Origin: Lentimicrobiaceae bacterium
GTDB lineage: Bacteria > Bacteroidota > Bacteroidia > Bacteroidales > JAGNHN01
Reading direction: 5' to 3'
DNA: 64,000 nucleotides
NCBI GenBank assembly: GCA_018001695.1
Contig: JAGNHN010000003.1
Span: forward strand, 38,416-102,415
The position numbers and the translations under genes are program-made. The notes beneath the pieces were generated by a model. That model ran no database searches. It was given only the letters and a program-made list of their open reading frames with translations, and was not told where the DNA came from. Every line of letters begins with the position of its first letter. Position 1 is the stretch's first letter. Of the stretch, positions 26,522-36,900 are shown one piece after another.

Positions 26522-27193
26522 TCAGACACTGGATAAGAGGCTGTCCAGATTTTCAAACTTTTGCTGATAATCCTCAATGGACCTGCGGATGACCTCATGG
26601 GCTTCCTCTATCCCAAAGGTATGCGTGATCTCCACCCCGCTGGTTTGTCCTGGCAGGTCTTTATAGGTAAGAAAATAATGCTTGAGACGGTCGATGACAA
26701 TCAGCGGACAATCAGAGATGTCCCTGAAATCACTGTACATGGCGTCGTTGTTCAGCACCGCGACGATCTTGTCGTCTGCTTCGTTTCCGTCTATCATACG
26801 GAATCCACCAATGGGACGGGCTTTGACAAGGATGTCTCCGTGGTGGATCTGCTTTTCTGTAAGGATACAGATATCAATGGGGTCTCCATCTCCTTTGATA
26901 TCCATGCGTTTGGTTTTCATGGCGCAAAACTCGGCCACCCTGGCCGCACTGTATGTCTGCGGGATAAAACCATACAAGGCCGGAACAGTATTGGAGTACT
27001 TCTGTGGCCGATCAATACGAAGATAACCGGTCACCTTATCAACTTCATACTTCACGGTATCTGTCGGCACCATCTCTATGAAACAGGTGATGATATGCGG
27101 TGCTTCGTCACCAATATCTACCCCATGCCAGGGATGTGATTTATAGCGCAGGCCCATCAGCCGGCCGATGGGATCCATGAGTTTATTGGCCAT
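26522..27193 (-). CDS. ppa: Inorganic pyrophosphatase (family I, soluble type)
   Basis: A 223-residue cytosolic enzyme that hydrolyses pyrophosphate to phosphate and so drives biosynthetic reactions. The metal-binding signature GDGDPIDICIL gives D102, D104 and D107. VKYEVDKVTGYLRIDRP and ALYGFIPQTY are the other family marks. It is somewhat longer than the 170-180-residue bacterial standard, as in other Bacteroidota forms of about 210-220 residues. Transcription probably starts at the -7 box at 27226-27233 and continues into the TylF-type gene. Confidence 0.92.
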   Translation of the reverse strand: MANKLMDPIGRLMGLRYKSHPWHGVDIGDEAPHIITCFIEMVPTDTVKYEVDKVTGYLRIDRPQKYSNTVPALYGFIPQTYSAARVAEFCAMKTKRMDIKGDGDPIDICILTEKQIHHGDILVKARPIGGFRMIDGNEADDKIVAVLNNDAMYSDFRDISDCPLIVIDRLKHYFLTYKDLPGQTSGVEITHTFGIEEAHEVIRRSIEDYQQKFENLDSLLSSV

Positions 27194-27225
27194 AACAAAG
27201 GTATTGGTCTGGGGTCAAAGTTAGG

Positions 27226-27233
27226 CATTTATT
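27226..27233 (-). promoter_or_regulatory. -7 promoter box of ppa (TAACTTTG on the minus strand)
   Basis: CAAAGTTA on the plus strand reads as TAACTTTG on the minus strand, a perfect match 33 bases before the ATG at 27193. A second match (TACCTTTG, 27196-27203) lies too close to the start codon to serve it. Confidence 0.6.
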
Positions 27234-27264
27234 GCAGTCCGGGAGATTTCTTCTTCCGGCTTAA

Positions 27265-28266
27265 ATGCAGGATGCTGCAGGGGTTAACTTGGAATTAACA
27301 CAGAAAATGTGTCAGTTTGTACTCCAAAATGCAGCGCTGATGGAAACCATAAAGCGGGGAGTCTATTTTCTGGCCAACGACAGGATCCTGGATATTACCC
27401 TTGCTTTTCTGAACAGTTTCCGGAAATACAATCCCACAACACCTTTGTGCCTGATTCCCTTCCGGGACGACATCAAAAAGCTGATGACCTACAGTGGTCC
27501 TTTCCGTTTTGAGGTGTTTGATGACCAGGAATGGCTGATGTACTGCGACCAGGTCAGCCTGGATTTTCATCCTCACGTCCTGGGTCATTACCGTAAACTG
27601 GCCATGTGGCATGGTCCTTTTGAAGACTTTATCTATGTTGATGTGGACATGGTCGTGCTTAAAAACCTGGATTTTGCCTTCCGCATGCCCATGCATGCAG
27701 GTTTCACCGTATCGTTCTCAGATATGCCCTCTATCCGTCAATGGGTTTGGAAGGACTCGATGTACCAGACGGACCTGCTTGGCCCGGCACAAATCAACTA
27801 TGCTGCCAATACCGGCTTTATCATTTCGCGTCGCCAGGCCATTACCCGCAGCATGATTGAAGCGGCCAGGCTCAGGGCCGCAGCATTGCAGCCCCATATG
27901 GAATTGTCGTGTATGGAACAGCCCCTGCTCAACTACCTGATGGTTACCTCAGGACTTGCCTGCACCAGCCTGTACACCCTGATGGATACCCCGCTTTATC
28001 CGGAAAACTATACCGAATATTGGGCAGGTAATCCGGCTCGTAACCTAAGGCGAAAACCCTATCGAACCTGGCTTAAAGGCGCTTACAGGGATGTATTTTT
28101 GCTTCACTGGGCGGGTACGTGGCAACCAAAGGCTTGGGAGATCCGGCTGTATGGCTATTTGCGCCGTCTGGGGCTGCGCAGGACAATGTGGACAACCCGG
28201 ATATGGATGCCCTACCGCCGCATCTGGAAGAAGTTCCGGTATCTGCATGAAAGGAAAGGACCATGA
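27265..28266 (+). CDS. GT-A-type glycosyltransferase-like protein
   Basis: A protein of up to 333 residues. It begins RGVYFLANDRILDITLAFLNSFRKYNP, a pattern of nucleotide-diphospho-sugar transferases. A DxD metal motif (D126/D128 in FIYVDVDMVVL) is present, followed by AANTGFIISRR and a basic C-terminus rich in R and W. I recall similar cyanobacterial proteins named Npun_R2821/R2822 family. No signal peptide. The start is uncertain: ATG 27265, 27307 or 27340 (METIKRG) are all in frame. The last fits the conserved region best and follows a near-consensus TCAGTTTG at 27312-27319. The stop overlaps the next methyltransferase by 4 bases, suggesting both act on one glycan. Confidence 0.72.
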   Translation: MQDAAGVNLELTQKMCQFVLQNAALMETIKRGVYFLANDRILDITLAFLNSFRKYNPTTPLCLIPFRDDIKKLMTYSGPFRFEVFDDQEWLMYCDQVSLDFHPHVLGHYRKLAMWHGPFEDFIYVDVDMVVLKNLDFAFRMPMHAGFTVSFSDMPSIRQWVWKDSMYQTDLLGPAQINYAANTGFIISRRQAITRSMIEAARLRAAALQPHMELSCMEQPLLNYLMVTSGLACTSLYTLMDTPLYPENYTEYWAGNPARNLRRKPYRTWLKGAYRDVFLLHWAGTWQPKAWEIRLYGYLRRLGLRRTMWTTRIWMPYRRIWKKFRYLHERKGP

Positions 28267-29114
28267 GCGATGATGCAGGAAATACAGCCCGGAAAGCACT
28301 GGCGCTGATACGGAGAAACCGTCAGCAGATCCTGGATCATATCCGGGAAAGAGAGATGCAGACATATGCCGGAAACGCAGTACACTGTGTGATATGTAAG
28401 CATTCCTTTTCCAGGTTTGCACCCTATCACGCCTGGCATGTCATGCCGCCTGTAGGTCCTGAGAAGGAGCCGGTCCTGGAATGCCGCAGTAATGAAGCCA
28501 TTGCGAGATGCCCTAACTGTGGAAGTCAGGAAAGGCAAAGATTGCTATGGAAATACCTGCATGATGCCACCGATATCTTCCGGTCCGGCGGCATACGTTT
28601 GCTGGATATTGCCCCCGATAAGTACTTTTACCACGCCTTCTCGAATCAGGAGGGCATCGCTTACTACCCCTGTGATCTGAACCCGGACCAGGACAAGTAT
28701 ATACGTGAAAAGATGAGCGTGAGGAGGGAAGACGCCACAAGATTGCAATTGGAGGATGACTACTTCGATGTCATACTCTGTAACCATGTATTGGAGCATA
28801 TTCCCGATGAAGAACGGGCGCTGCAGGAGCTTTACAGGGTCATGAAACCAGGCGGTTGGGGTATCTTTCAGGTTCCGCTGGACCCGGACCGTGCCCTGAC
28901 CTGGGAGGATCCGGAAATCCATGAGCCCTGGGCTCGCCAGCAAGCCTTCGGACAGCATGATCATGTTCGCTTGTATGGCAGGGACTATCCGATGCGTTTG
29001 GAAAGACATGGGTTTACAGTGATCCTCGATACCTTTGTCATGCAGATGACGGAAGCAGACCGGCTGCGGTACGGCCTGGATCCACGCGAAGTCATCTATC
29101 GCTGCAGTAAATGA
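28263..29114 (+). CDS. SAM-dependent methyltransferase with N-terminal zinc-ribbon-like cysteines
   Basis: A 283-residue paralogue of the protein at 3916-4749. Cysteines C42/C45 (CVIC) and C83/C86 (CPNC, followed by GSQERQR) suggest a zinc ribbon. A Methyltransf_11 domain follows, with LLDIAPDKYF in place of the SAM glycine loop, YPCDLNPDQD and FDVILCNHVLEHIPDEE. The C-terminal GQHDHVRLYGRDY resembles GQEDHVRLFSRNG of the paralogue. It overlaps the upstream glycosyltransferase-like gene by ATGA and is followed after 19 bases by a DUF3109 gene. I infer action on a glycan or a glycan-linked lipid; the substrate is unknown. Confidence 0.82.
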   Translation: MSDDAGNTARKALALIRRNRQQILDHIREREMQTYAGNAVHCVICKHSFSRFAPYHAWHVMPPVGPEKEPVLECRSNEAIARCPNCGSQERQRLLWKYLHDATDIFRSGGIRLLDIAPDKYFYHAFSNQEGIAYYPCDLNPDQDKYIREKMSVRREDATRLQLEDDYFDVILCNHVLEHIPDEERALQELYRVMKPGGWGIFQVPLDPDRALTWEDPEIHEPWARQQAFGQHDHVRLYGRDYPMRLERHGFTVILDTFVMQMTEADRLRYGLDPREVIYRCSK

Positions 29115-29133
29115 ACTTAATGAAGAAGACCTT

Positions 29134-29697
29134 ATGATCATAATAGATGATGTGCTGGTTTCGGATGATATCCGGGATGTGCATTTCCTTTGTGACCTGC
29201 CCCGATGCTTCGGGGCTTGCTGTGTTGAAGGGGATGCGGGAGCGCCTTTGGAGGATGAGGAGGTGGGAATACTGGAGGAGTTATTGGAGGATATTAAACC
29301 TTTTATGACGGAAGATGGGCTGGAAGCAGTGTCTGCCCTTGGTGTCTTTGATTATGATGCTGCAGGTGGCCTGGTTACCCCCCTCAATTTGGGCATGGAA
29401 TGCGCCTTCGCTTATTTTGAGGAGGGTGTGGCGCGTTGTGCCATTGAAAAGGCTTTTGAAGCGGGCGTTATCGGCTTCAGAAAACCTGTATCCTGCCACC
29501 TGTATCCTATCCGGCAGATGAGGGTCGGGCATCGCATTGCCCTCAACTATCACCGTTGGCATATTTGTGAGCCGGCCCTTGCCCTGGGCAAACAAACAGG
29601 TCTGCCGTTGTACCGTTTCCTGCGCGATCCCCTGATCCGGCGTTTTGGTGCTGAATGGTACGACAAACTCGTCCAGGCCGTGGAATCCAAACACTAG
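29134..29697 (+). CDS. DUF3109 family cysteine-rich protein
   Basis: A 187-residue cytosolic protein. The N-terminal motif LCDLPRCFGACCVEGDAGAPL holds C20, C25, C29 and C30. More cysteines follow in GMECAF, ARCAIE, VSCHLYPIR and HICEPA. The arrangement recalls the YkgJ-type zinc- or iron-chelate domain, and matches the DUF3109 family that is frequent in Bacteroidota. No function has been established for this family to my knowledge. Metal or Fe-S cluster binding is inferred from the cysteine pattern. It is the last gene of a short plus-strand run with the glycosyltransferase and methyltransferase. Confidence 0.85.
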   Translation: MIIIDDVLVSDDIRDVHFLCDLPRCFGACCVEGDAGAPLEDEEVGILEELLEDIKPFMTEDGLEAVSALGVFDYDAAGGLVTPLNLGMECAFAYFEEGVARCAIEKAFEAGVIGFRKPVSCHLYPIRQMRVGHRIALNYHRWHICEPALALGKQTGLPLYRFLRDPLIRRFGAEWYDKLVQAVESKH

Positions 29698-30050
29698 AAC
29701 AACGATAGTTGGAATTAGGAATTAGGAATCAGGTAATTACGAATTACGAATTACGAATGATTGCTGATCGCTGACCGCTGTTAACAGACCGCTGATCGCT
29801 GGTGCACCCAACCCCGTAGGGGTGGTATATTGGTAGCCCGGCGGAATAACCACAGTATCAATCCCCCTCCCATGACCGGCGATGATAGTTGCTTGATGGT
29901 GATTGGGAGGGGGGCAGGGGGGAGGGGAAATAATTAGGAATTAGGGAGTAGGAACAGGAAATCAAGTAATTACGAATTACGAATGATCGCTGATCGCTGT
30001 CAACTGCTGGCTGAAAACTGATAACTGGTCGCTGCCATCGGCCCGTCCAT
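29698..30050. repeat. Repeat-rich, G-rich intergenic spacer
   Basis: About 350 noncoding bases. A composite unit of GAATTAG repeats, ATTACGA repeats and GCTGATCGCTG occurs twice (about 29711-29772 and 29932-29999). Between them lie a short CCCC-GTA-GGGG palindrome at about 29813-29823, a 9-base inverted repeat CCCCCTCCC (29863-29871) / GGGAGGGGG (29905-29913), and a long G-run tract at 29905-29927 able to form a G-quadruplex. No coding frame or RNA gene is seen. Confidence 0.75.
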
Positions 30051-30055
30051 TTTAC

Positions 30056-30063
30056 TATTTTTG
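30056..30063 (+). promoter_or_regulatory. -7 promoter box of leuS (TATTTTTG)
   Basis: A perfect TAnnTTTG box, followed by CACC, 35 bases before the leuS ATG. CAGGAG at about 30087-30092 can act as ribosome-binding site. Confidence 0.6.
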
Positions 30064-30098
30064 CACCTTCGAGGCCATGGCCCCTCAGGAGATCACAT

Positions 30099-32885
30099 AT
30101 GGACTACAACTTCAATGAAATAGAGCCGAAATGGCAACGCTACTGGGCTGAGAATAAGACCTACCGTGCAACTGAATCAAAGGATAAGCCCAAATATTAC
30201 GTGCTCGACATGTTTCCCTATCCTTCCGGGGCTGGACTCCATGTGGGGCATCCGCTTGGGTACATCGCCTCTGATATCTATGCCCGCTATAAGAAACACC
30301 TGGGATTTAATGTGCTGCACCCCATGGGCTTTGATGCATATGGCCTGCCGGCTGAACAGTATGCCATCCAAACCGGTACCCATCCGGCCATCACCACAGA
30401 ACTGAATATCCGCAGGTACCGTGAGCAGCTCGATAAAATTGGCTTTGCCTTCGATTGGGACCGGGAAGTCAGGACCTGCGACCCCGCCTATTACAAATGG
30501 ACCCAGTGGACATTCATCCAATTGTTCCACTCCTGGTATAACCTTGAGACCAATCAGGCGGAATCCATTGCTGGCCTCATAGCTCATTTTGAACAACATG
30601 GTTCAGATGGAATCAGGGCGGCCGGAGAGCCTGTGTCGCGTTTTACTGCTGCTGAATGGTCGCAGATGGGAGAGGTAGCCCGGCAGGAGATCCTGATGGA
30701 ATACCGTCTTGCCTTTCTCAGCGAGACATGGGTGAACTGGTGCCCGGCCCTGGGTACCGTGCTGGCCAACGACGAGGTCAAAGACGGATATTCGGAAAGA
30801 GGTGGACATCCGGTTGAGCGTAAGCTGATGAAACAGTGGTCTTTGCGTATTACCGCCTATGCCCAGCGCCTCCTGGATGGACTGGATACGATAGACTGGC
30901 CCGAATCACTCAAAGAAGTGCAGCGTAACTGGATCGGCCGTTCGGAAGGGGCTTCGGTGACCTTTGAAATAAACGGCCACCCGGAAACACTGGAGGTGTT
31001 CACCACCCGGCCTGATACCCTGTTCGGCGCTACCTATATGGTGCTGGCACCGGAACATCCATTGGTGGATAAGATCGCCAGCCCCGGCCAGAGAGAAGCC
31101 GTGCTGGCGTATGTCGATATGGCCAGAAAACGCTCTGAACGGGACCGCGTCGCCGATGTGAAACGCATCACGGGGGTGTTCACCGGAGCATATGGCATCA
31201 ATCCCTTCAACGGAGAGCTGCTGCCTGTTTGGATCGCTGACTATGTCCTTGCCGGTTATGGAACCGGCGCTATTATGGCGGTGCCGGCACACGACAGCCG
31301 TGACTTTGCCTTTGCCCGGCATTTTGAATTGCCCATCAGACAGGTGATCCTGGCCCCTGGCGCAAACCCCTCCGATCCAGCAGTCTGGGAAACCTCCTTT
31401 GATGCCAAAGAAGGCAGATGTATCCAGAGTGGGTTCATGAACGGCCTGACTGTCAGGGAGGCCATCAGAGCCGCCATCCAAGAACTCGAAAGTAGGGGAA
31501 TCGGCTATGGCCAGGTCAACTACCGACTGCGTGATGCCATATTCAGCCGCCAGCGATATTGGGGAGAACCATTCCCGGTGTATTACAAAGAGGGGATGCC
31601 TTATACCCTGGATGAATCGGAACTACCTCTCCAACTGCCTGAAGTCGACAAATACCTACCCACAGAAAGCGGAGAACCCCCGCTGGCCAGGGCCAAAAAC
31701 TGGGTAAACAAAGAGGGATATCCGCTGGAAACCAATACCATGCCTGGATTTGCCGGTTCTAGTGGCTATTATCTCAGGTATATGGACCCCCATAACGATC
31801 AGGCCTATTTTTCCAAAGAAGCGAATGCTTACTGGAAAAATGTTGACCTCTATATCGGCGGAGATGAGCATGCTTCCGGCCACCTGATCTATGCCCGCTT
31901 CTGGAATAAATTCCTCTTTGATATAGGTTTATGCTGTGAGGATGAGCCTTTCAGAAAACTCATCAACCAGGGGAAAATTCAGGGAAGATCCAGCTTCGTC
32001 TACCGTATTGTCGGTACCCAGGAATTTGTTTCCTATCATCTTAAAGATCAATATAATACACAGGAATTACATGTGGATGTCAACCTTGTCCACAATGATG
32101 AGCTTGATGTGGAGGCCTTCAAAAAATGGAGACCGGAGTTTTCAGATGCACACTTTATCCTGGAGAATGGCAAATATATCTGTGGATGGGAGATTGAGAA
32201 GATGTCCAAATCCAAGCATAACGTGCAGAGCCCTGATGACCTGGTAGCACGTTATGGTGCAGATACCTTGCGGATGTACGAAATGTTCCTGGGGCCTCTT
32301 ACCGACCATAAACCCTGGGATACCAATGGCATAGAAGGCGTCTTCAGGTTTATGCGCAAGCTTTGGCGGTTGTTTCATGATGAACAGAATATGCTTGCCG
32401 TCACCGATACGGATCCCTCACAGGAAGAATATAAGGTCCTTCACCGGACTATACGCAAAATCCGGGAGGATATTGAGCGTTTTTCCTTCAATACCGCGGT
32501 CAGTGGATTCATGATATGTGTCAATGAATTGACAGATCTCAGGTGCAGGAAGCGGGCCATCCTTGAGCCCCTGACCATCCTGATCTCTCCGTTCGCCCCG
32601 CATATGGCCGAAGAGCTCTGGTCGGTACTGGGCCATCAGGAGAGTGTCACCACACAGCCCTACCCTGAGTATGACGAAACCCTGCTGCAGGAGAATAGCT
32701 ATGAATACCCGGTGTCTTTCAACGGCAAGCTCCGTTTCAAAATGGTTCTCCCCCTTGATATGACGGCAAAAGAGATGGAGACCCAGGTACTGTCTGATCC
32801 CAATGCAGCCCGTTGGCTGGAGGGTGTCAGCGTAAGAAAGATCGTCATCGTGCCAGGTAAGATCATCAACGTGGTCGTAGGTTAA
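30099..32885 (+). CDS. leuS: Leucyl-tRNA synthetase
   Basis: A 928-residue class I synthetase. It opens with [16 protein letters not shown] and the HIGH signature as HVGHPLGY. The LeuS editing domain follows ([21 protein letters not shown] and [17 protein letters not shown], the threonine-rich and aspartate editing pockets). The KMSKS loop is exact at residues 701-705. The C-terminal anticodon and LeuS-specific domains are complete ([14 protein letters not shown] and [16 protein letters not shown] end). The length is at the long end of the family, which is common in Bacteroidota. It has its own promoter box after the repeat-rich spacer. Confidence 0.97.
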   Translation: MDYNFNEIEPKWQRYWAENKTYRATESKDKPKYYVLDMFPYPSGAGLHVGHPLGYIASDIYARYKKHLGFNVLHPMGFDAYGLPAEQYAIQTGTHPAITTELNIRRYREQLDKIGFAFDWDREVRTCDPAYYKWTQWTFIQLFHSWYNLETNQAESIAGLIAHFEQHGSDGIRAAGEPVSRFTAAEWSQMGEVARQEILMEYRLAFLSETWVNWCPALGTVLANDEVKDGYSERGGHPVERKLMKQWSLRITAYAQRLLDGLDTIDWPESLKEVQRNWIGRSEGASVTFEINGHPETLEVFTTRPDTLFGATYMVLAPEHPLVDKIASPGQREAVLAYVDMARKRSERDRVADVKRITGVFTGAYGINPFNGELLPVWIADYVLAGYGTGAIMAVPAHDSRDFAFARHFELPIRQVILAPGANPSDPAVWETSFDAKEGRCIQSGFMNGLTVREAIRAAIQELESRGIGYGQVNYRLRDAIFSRQRYWGEPFPVYYKEGMPYTLDESELPLQLPEVDKYLPTESGEPPLARAKNWVNKEGYPLETNTMPGFAGSSGYYLRYMDPHNDQAYFSKEANAYWKNVDLYIGGDEHASGHLIYARFWNKFLFDIGLCCEDEPFRKLINQGKIQGRSSFVYRIVGTQEFVSYHLKDQYNTQELHVDVNLVHNDELDVEAFKKWRPEFSDAHFILENGKYICGWEIEKMSKSKHNVQSPDDLVARYGADTLRMYEMFLGPLTDHKPWDTNGIEGVFRFMRKLWRLFHDEQNMLAVTDTDPSQEEYKVLHRTIRKIREDIERFSFNTAVSGFMICVNELTDLRCRKRAILEPLTILISPFAPHMAEELWSVLGHQESVTTQPYPEYDETLLQENSYEYPVSFNGKLRFKMVLPLDMTAKEMETQVLSDPNAARWLEGVSVRKIVIVPGKIINVVVG

Positions 32886-32942
32886 ACAGTGATTTGTAGT
32901 TTGGAATGCTTTTTGTATTTCTCCAGGTAAATACCTGACGAG

Positions 32943-33770
32943 ATGAGAACCTTGTGTCTGTATACCCTGCTCTTTATCCTCGCCCCCCTGGCTGCCAATG
33001 CCAACGGTCCGGACAGGATGATGGCCTTTAAGATGGGGGAGGAGCTGCATTACCGCGTTTACTACCATGCCTGGGTTACCGGGAAAGTTACAGCCGGCTA
33101 CGCCACCCTCCAGGTGAAGGACAAGCCCGTCAATATTGCCGGAAAAAGCACCTATCATATCAAAGGTGAAGGAAAATCCCGGCGTGCATTCAACTGGTTC
33201 TTCAAGGTGCATGACCGCTTTGAGACCTGGCTGGATCCGGTGGAACAAATACCCCTGAAGTACCTGCGGCGTACCCGCGAAGGCAACTATTCCAAAGACG
33301 AGGATTATTATTTCGACCACCCTAAAGGGATTGTGAAAAGTACCCGTAAAGTGACGGAAATCCCACCCAATACGCAGGATATCATGTCTGCTATTTATCA
33401 GGCCCGTAACCTGGACCTGTCAAAGGCAAAGTCAGGAGATGTCTTCCCTGTTAACTTTGTGTTTGATGATGAGGTATATACATCGAAAATCCTGTTTCTG
33501 GGCCGGGAGAATGTCAAGGTAGGACTGGGCACATTCTCCTGCCTAAAATTTAAACCTATGGTACTGACGGGCAGTGTTTTTGAGGAAGAATATCCTATGA
33601 CATTATATGTCACGGATGACAAAAACCGGATTCCTATCATGGCTGAGTCTCAAATACTTGTAGGATCTGTCAAGGTGGAACTCATTGGATACCGAAACCT
33701 GGCACACCCCTTGTCTTCCAATCTCGTCAGCGGGAAAGCCCCCGTTACCAGCATATCCTTTAACGATTGA
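32943..33770 (+). CDS. DUF3108 domain-containing exported protein
   Basis: A 275-residue protein with a signal peptide (MRTLCLYTLLFILAPLAANA). The mature part has the DUF3108 pattern: FKMGEELHYRVYYHAWVTGKVTAGYA near the start, an internal RAFNWFFKVHDRFETWLD, and the YPMTLYVTDDKNRIPI segment toward the end. It is expected to be a periplasmic or outer-membrane-associated beta-rich protein. The family is common in Gram-negative bacteria, without a defined biochemical role. It lies 57 bases after leuS in the same direction and precedes the giant alpha-2-macroglobulin gene. Confidence 0.85.
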   Translation: MRTLCLYTLLFILAPLAANANGPDRMMAFKMGEELHYRVYYHAWVTGKVTAGYATLQVKDKPVNIAGKSTYHIKGEGKSRRAFNWFFKVHDRFETWLDPVEQIPLKYLRRTREGNYSKDEDYYFDHPKGIVKSTRKVTEIPPNTQDIMSAIYQARNLDLSKAKSGDVFPVNFVFDDEVYTSKILFLGRENVKVGLGTFSCLKFKPMVLTGSVFEEEYPMTLYVTDDKNRIPIMAESQILVGSVKVELIGYRNLAHPLSSNLVSGKAPVTSISFND

Positions 33771-33999
33771 TATTTTATTGACAGCCTCTGGCGGGCTGAA
33801 GCGAATGACGGATTACAGCGTACCTTCGTGGTGATTGATATGACTGCACAGGCACATCATTATGTTTGATGCTGTCATTATCAATAGAATAATGGATTGA
33901 AAACAAAAGAATCATTAATAGCACACATCCCATCACCCCTGCATGGGCGGAGAGAAGTCCCGGGTTTTCTTGGTGCTTCCAATCAACGCATATCCATCT

Positions 34000-36900
34000 A
34001 TGACGCAATTCCTCATGTTTTTACGGTATCTGCAGACAGTCGGTCTGCTATGTCTCATTTGGATGATGACTGATAACCCTGTTTACGGTCAGAATGATTA
34101 TTCACAGGAATGGAAGGAGGTGGACCGTCTGTCATCGTCCGGCCTGCCGCGTCAGGCGTTGGCATTGACCGACAGTATCCATACCCTTGCTGTGAAGGAA
34201 GACAATGGTTCACAGCGTGTTAAGGCTGTTCTTCAGCGAGCCCGTCTTCTTGCTTCTCTGGAAGAAGACCATTATGAAAAATCAATCGCGTTCCTTGAGA
34301 AAGAGATATCTGCCAGCAGCCTGCCCCTGAAGCAGGTATTTCTGTCGCTGCAGGCAGAACTCTACTGGCGGTATTTCCAGGAACAGATGTTCCGCATCAT
34401 GAATAGAACAGCCCTTGAAGATCCGGGTACCGATATGCGTTACTGGGATGCTCGCACCTTTGGCCGGGCAATCCGTGAAAGATACCTGCAATCCCTGGAA
34501 CCGGCAGAAGCCCTGACCGGTATTTCGGTGCGTAACTGGCAGGCCATCCTGGATACGGCAGCAGGATCATCACTGGTACGCCCCACCCTTTATGACCTCC
34601 TGCTTCACCGGGCGTTGGACTATCTCAGTTCGGAAGTGGCAACCCATGGACTTCCTGTGCTCCCGCCCTACCCGGTAAGCGATGATTTATTTTTACCGGC
34701 AGCATCATTTGTCAAAATAGCGTTTCACAACACGAACCGTCCGGAAACGCAGATCCTTCAGCTCTTTCAGAAGGCCATGAAGCTGCACGCCCTTGATGCC
34801 GGACCGGAGAGCCGGGTCGCTTTGGACCTGGCCCGCCTGGATTATGTGAACACCCTGGCCGGAGATGATGCAGTCAGCGGCAGGTACCGGCAGGCCATGC
34901 ATCAACTTCTTCAGTCTCATAGGGATCATGCCGTTTCAGCCGGTATTGCACTTCAACTGGCGCGGGATTATTTGAGAACATCGGCCAGCTTTGATCCGCC
35001 TGATCAAACGGCAGGGCAATGGGACAGGAAGAAAGCCTATGAGTTATGTGAACAAGCAGCCTCCAGATTCCCGAAGGCATTCTACGCTTCCCATTGCAGG
35101 CAACTGATGAATGAAATCAGCCAGCCGGGGTTGTGGCTAAGTGTGTCCAAAGGTGTGCCACGCCATCAGCCTTCACTCGTGCTGTTGAAATACCAGAATG
35201 TGAAGGAAGCTATGGTGCACCTCATCCGTGTTGATCCGGAAGAGGATCGTCAGTTAAGACAATCCCGTAACCAGGATGAATGGCTGAATGCCTACCTGGC
35301 CAGGCCTGTCCATGCGTCATGGCAGGTCAGGCTTACAGGGACGGAGGATTATCAGCAGCATGGCATGGAAATACCTGTTCCTGCCCTGGATGGGGGTTAT
35401 TATGTCCTGATCATCACACCGGCCGGAGAGAAGCCTGTTTCACCGGACATTACCTTTGCTGCAGCCAGATTTTCTGTCAGTGATATTGCCTATGTCACGC
35501 GGCAGAAGGAATGGGGAGGCATAGAAATCCTCGTTACCGACCGCAAAAGTGGTAAACCCCTGGAGGCGGCCGTCATCAGCACCCAGTTTCAGCAATATGA
35601 TCATAGGACCCGCCGCACCAACCTGGTGCCCGGCCCTGTGTTTATAACCGATGAAGCCGGATTTGCCGATCTCAGCCTTGCGCGGGCAAAATATGAGCAT
35701 AGTCCGGTTGTTCTGCATATTAAACACGGGCTGGATGCCCTGGCACCGGAAGAACAATACTATCTGAATACAGGGGAAGAACCGCAGCCTGTGCTCCAGG
35801 AACGTTGTTTTCTATTTACCGACAGGGCTGTATACCGCCCCGGTCATACCATTCATTACAAAGGAATCCTTTTCTCTGACGATCAGGACACGCAAGTCCT
35901 GGTACAGGGAAAAACGGTGAAGATAAGGCTGATGGACAGCAATGGAAGAACCCTGGCCGAGCAATCACAAACGACGAATAAGTACGGCACCTTTCATTCC
36001 CAATTTACGGCCCCAGCGGGGATATTGTTGGGCGACTGCTACCTCCTTACGGATTATGGTCAGGTGAATATCCGGATCGAGGAATACAAACGCCCCCGGT
36101 TCGAAGTCACATTTTTGCCCGTGGAGGGTGCTTTCAGGCTGGGCGACACCCTGAGTGTTACTGGCAAAGCCCTCAGTTATACAACAGATGCCCTGGCTGG
36201 CGTGCGGGTCAGGTACAGGGTTGAACGCACCGCATGGTTCCCTTATCCATGGTATGATAACTGGCGGATCTACCCTTCCGGTCCCGCACAGGTGGTGAAA
36301 AGCGGTGAGACCACAACCCGGGATGATGGTTCTTTTGAAGTAGTCTTTGCTGCACTGGGAAATCAGCAGCATGATATGCGGCAGGCTGTGTACCGCTTCG
36401 TTGTTCATGCTGAAGCCACCGATATCACCGGAGAAACGCACGAGGGTAAGACATCCTTGAACATCGGGCAAAAGACCTTGCTGATCAGCCATCAGATTCC
36501 ACAAAGGATTGACCGTCATACAGGGCATTCCTATGCTGTCAGTGTACGCAATAACCAGGACCAGCCGGTAAGTTCGCTGCTACATCTGACCATCTCCCGT
36601 CTGAAGGAGCCTGACCGCTTGCTACGCACCCGTTTATGGCCCCGCCCGGATATGAATTATATGGAATATGAGGACTTTATTCGTCAGTTTCCGTCAGACC
36701 CCTGGGGAGATGAAACCACCCCGGATCGCTGGGGAAGGACCGAACCCATACGTTCGCATACCTATAACACCCTCACCGATAGTCTTATCAATCTGAATAC
36801 CCTTACCACCATGCCCGAGGGAACCTACCTGTTGTCGTGGCATTGTGTCGATAAATACGGAGATACCATCCAAAGACAGGATGTGATTGAGCTTTTTTCA

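Noticed and set aside
27196..27203. Second TACCTTTG box before ppa
   Set aside because: It lies 2 bases from the start codon, so transcription would begin within the gene; the box at 27226-27233 fits better.
29698..30050. CRISPR-like array
   Set aside because: The repeated units are short, unequal and without regular spacers or cas genes.
32418..33320. A 300-codon open frame on the minus strand opposite leuS and the DUF3108 gene
   Set aside because: Antisense to certain coding sequence and without protein-like motifs.
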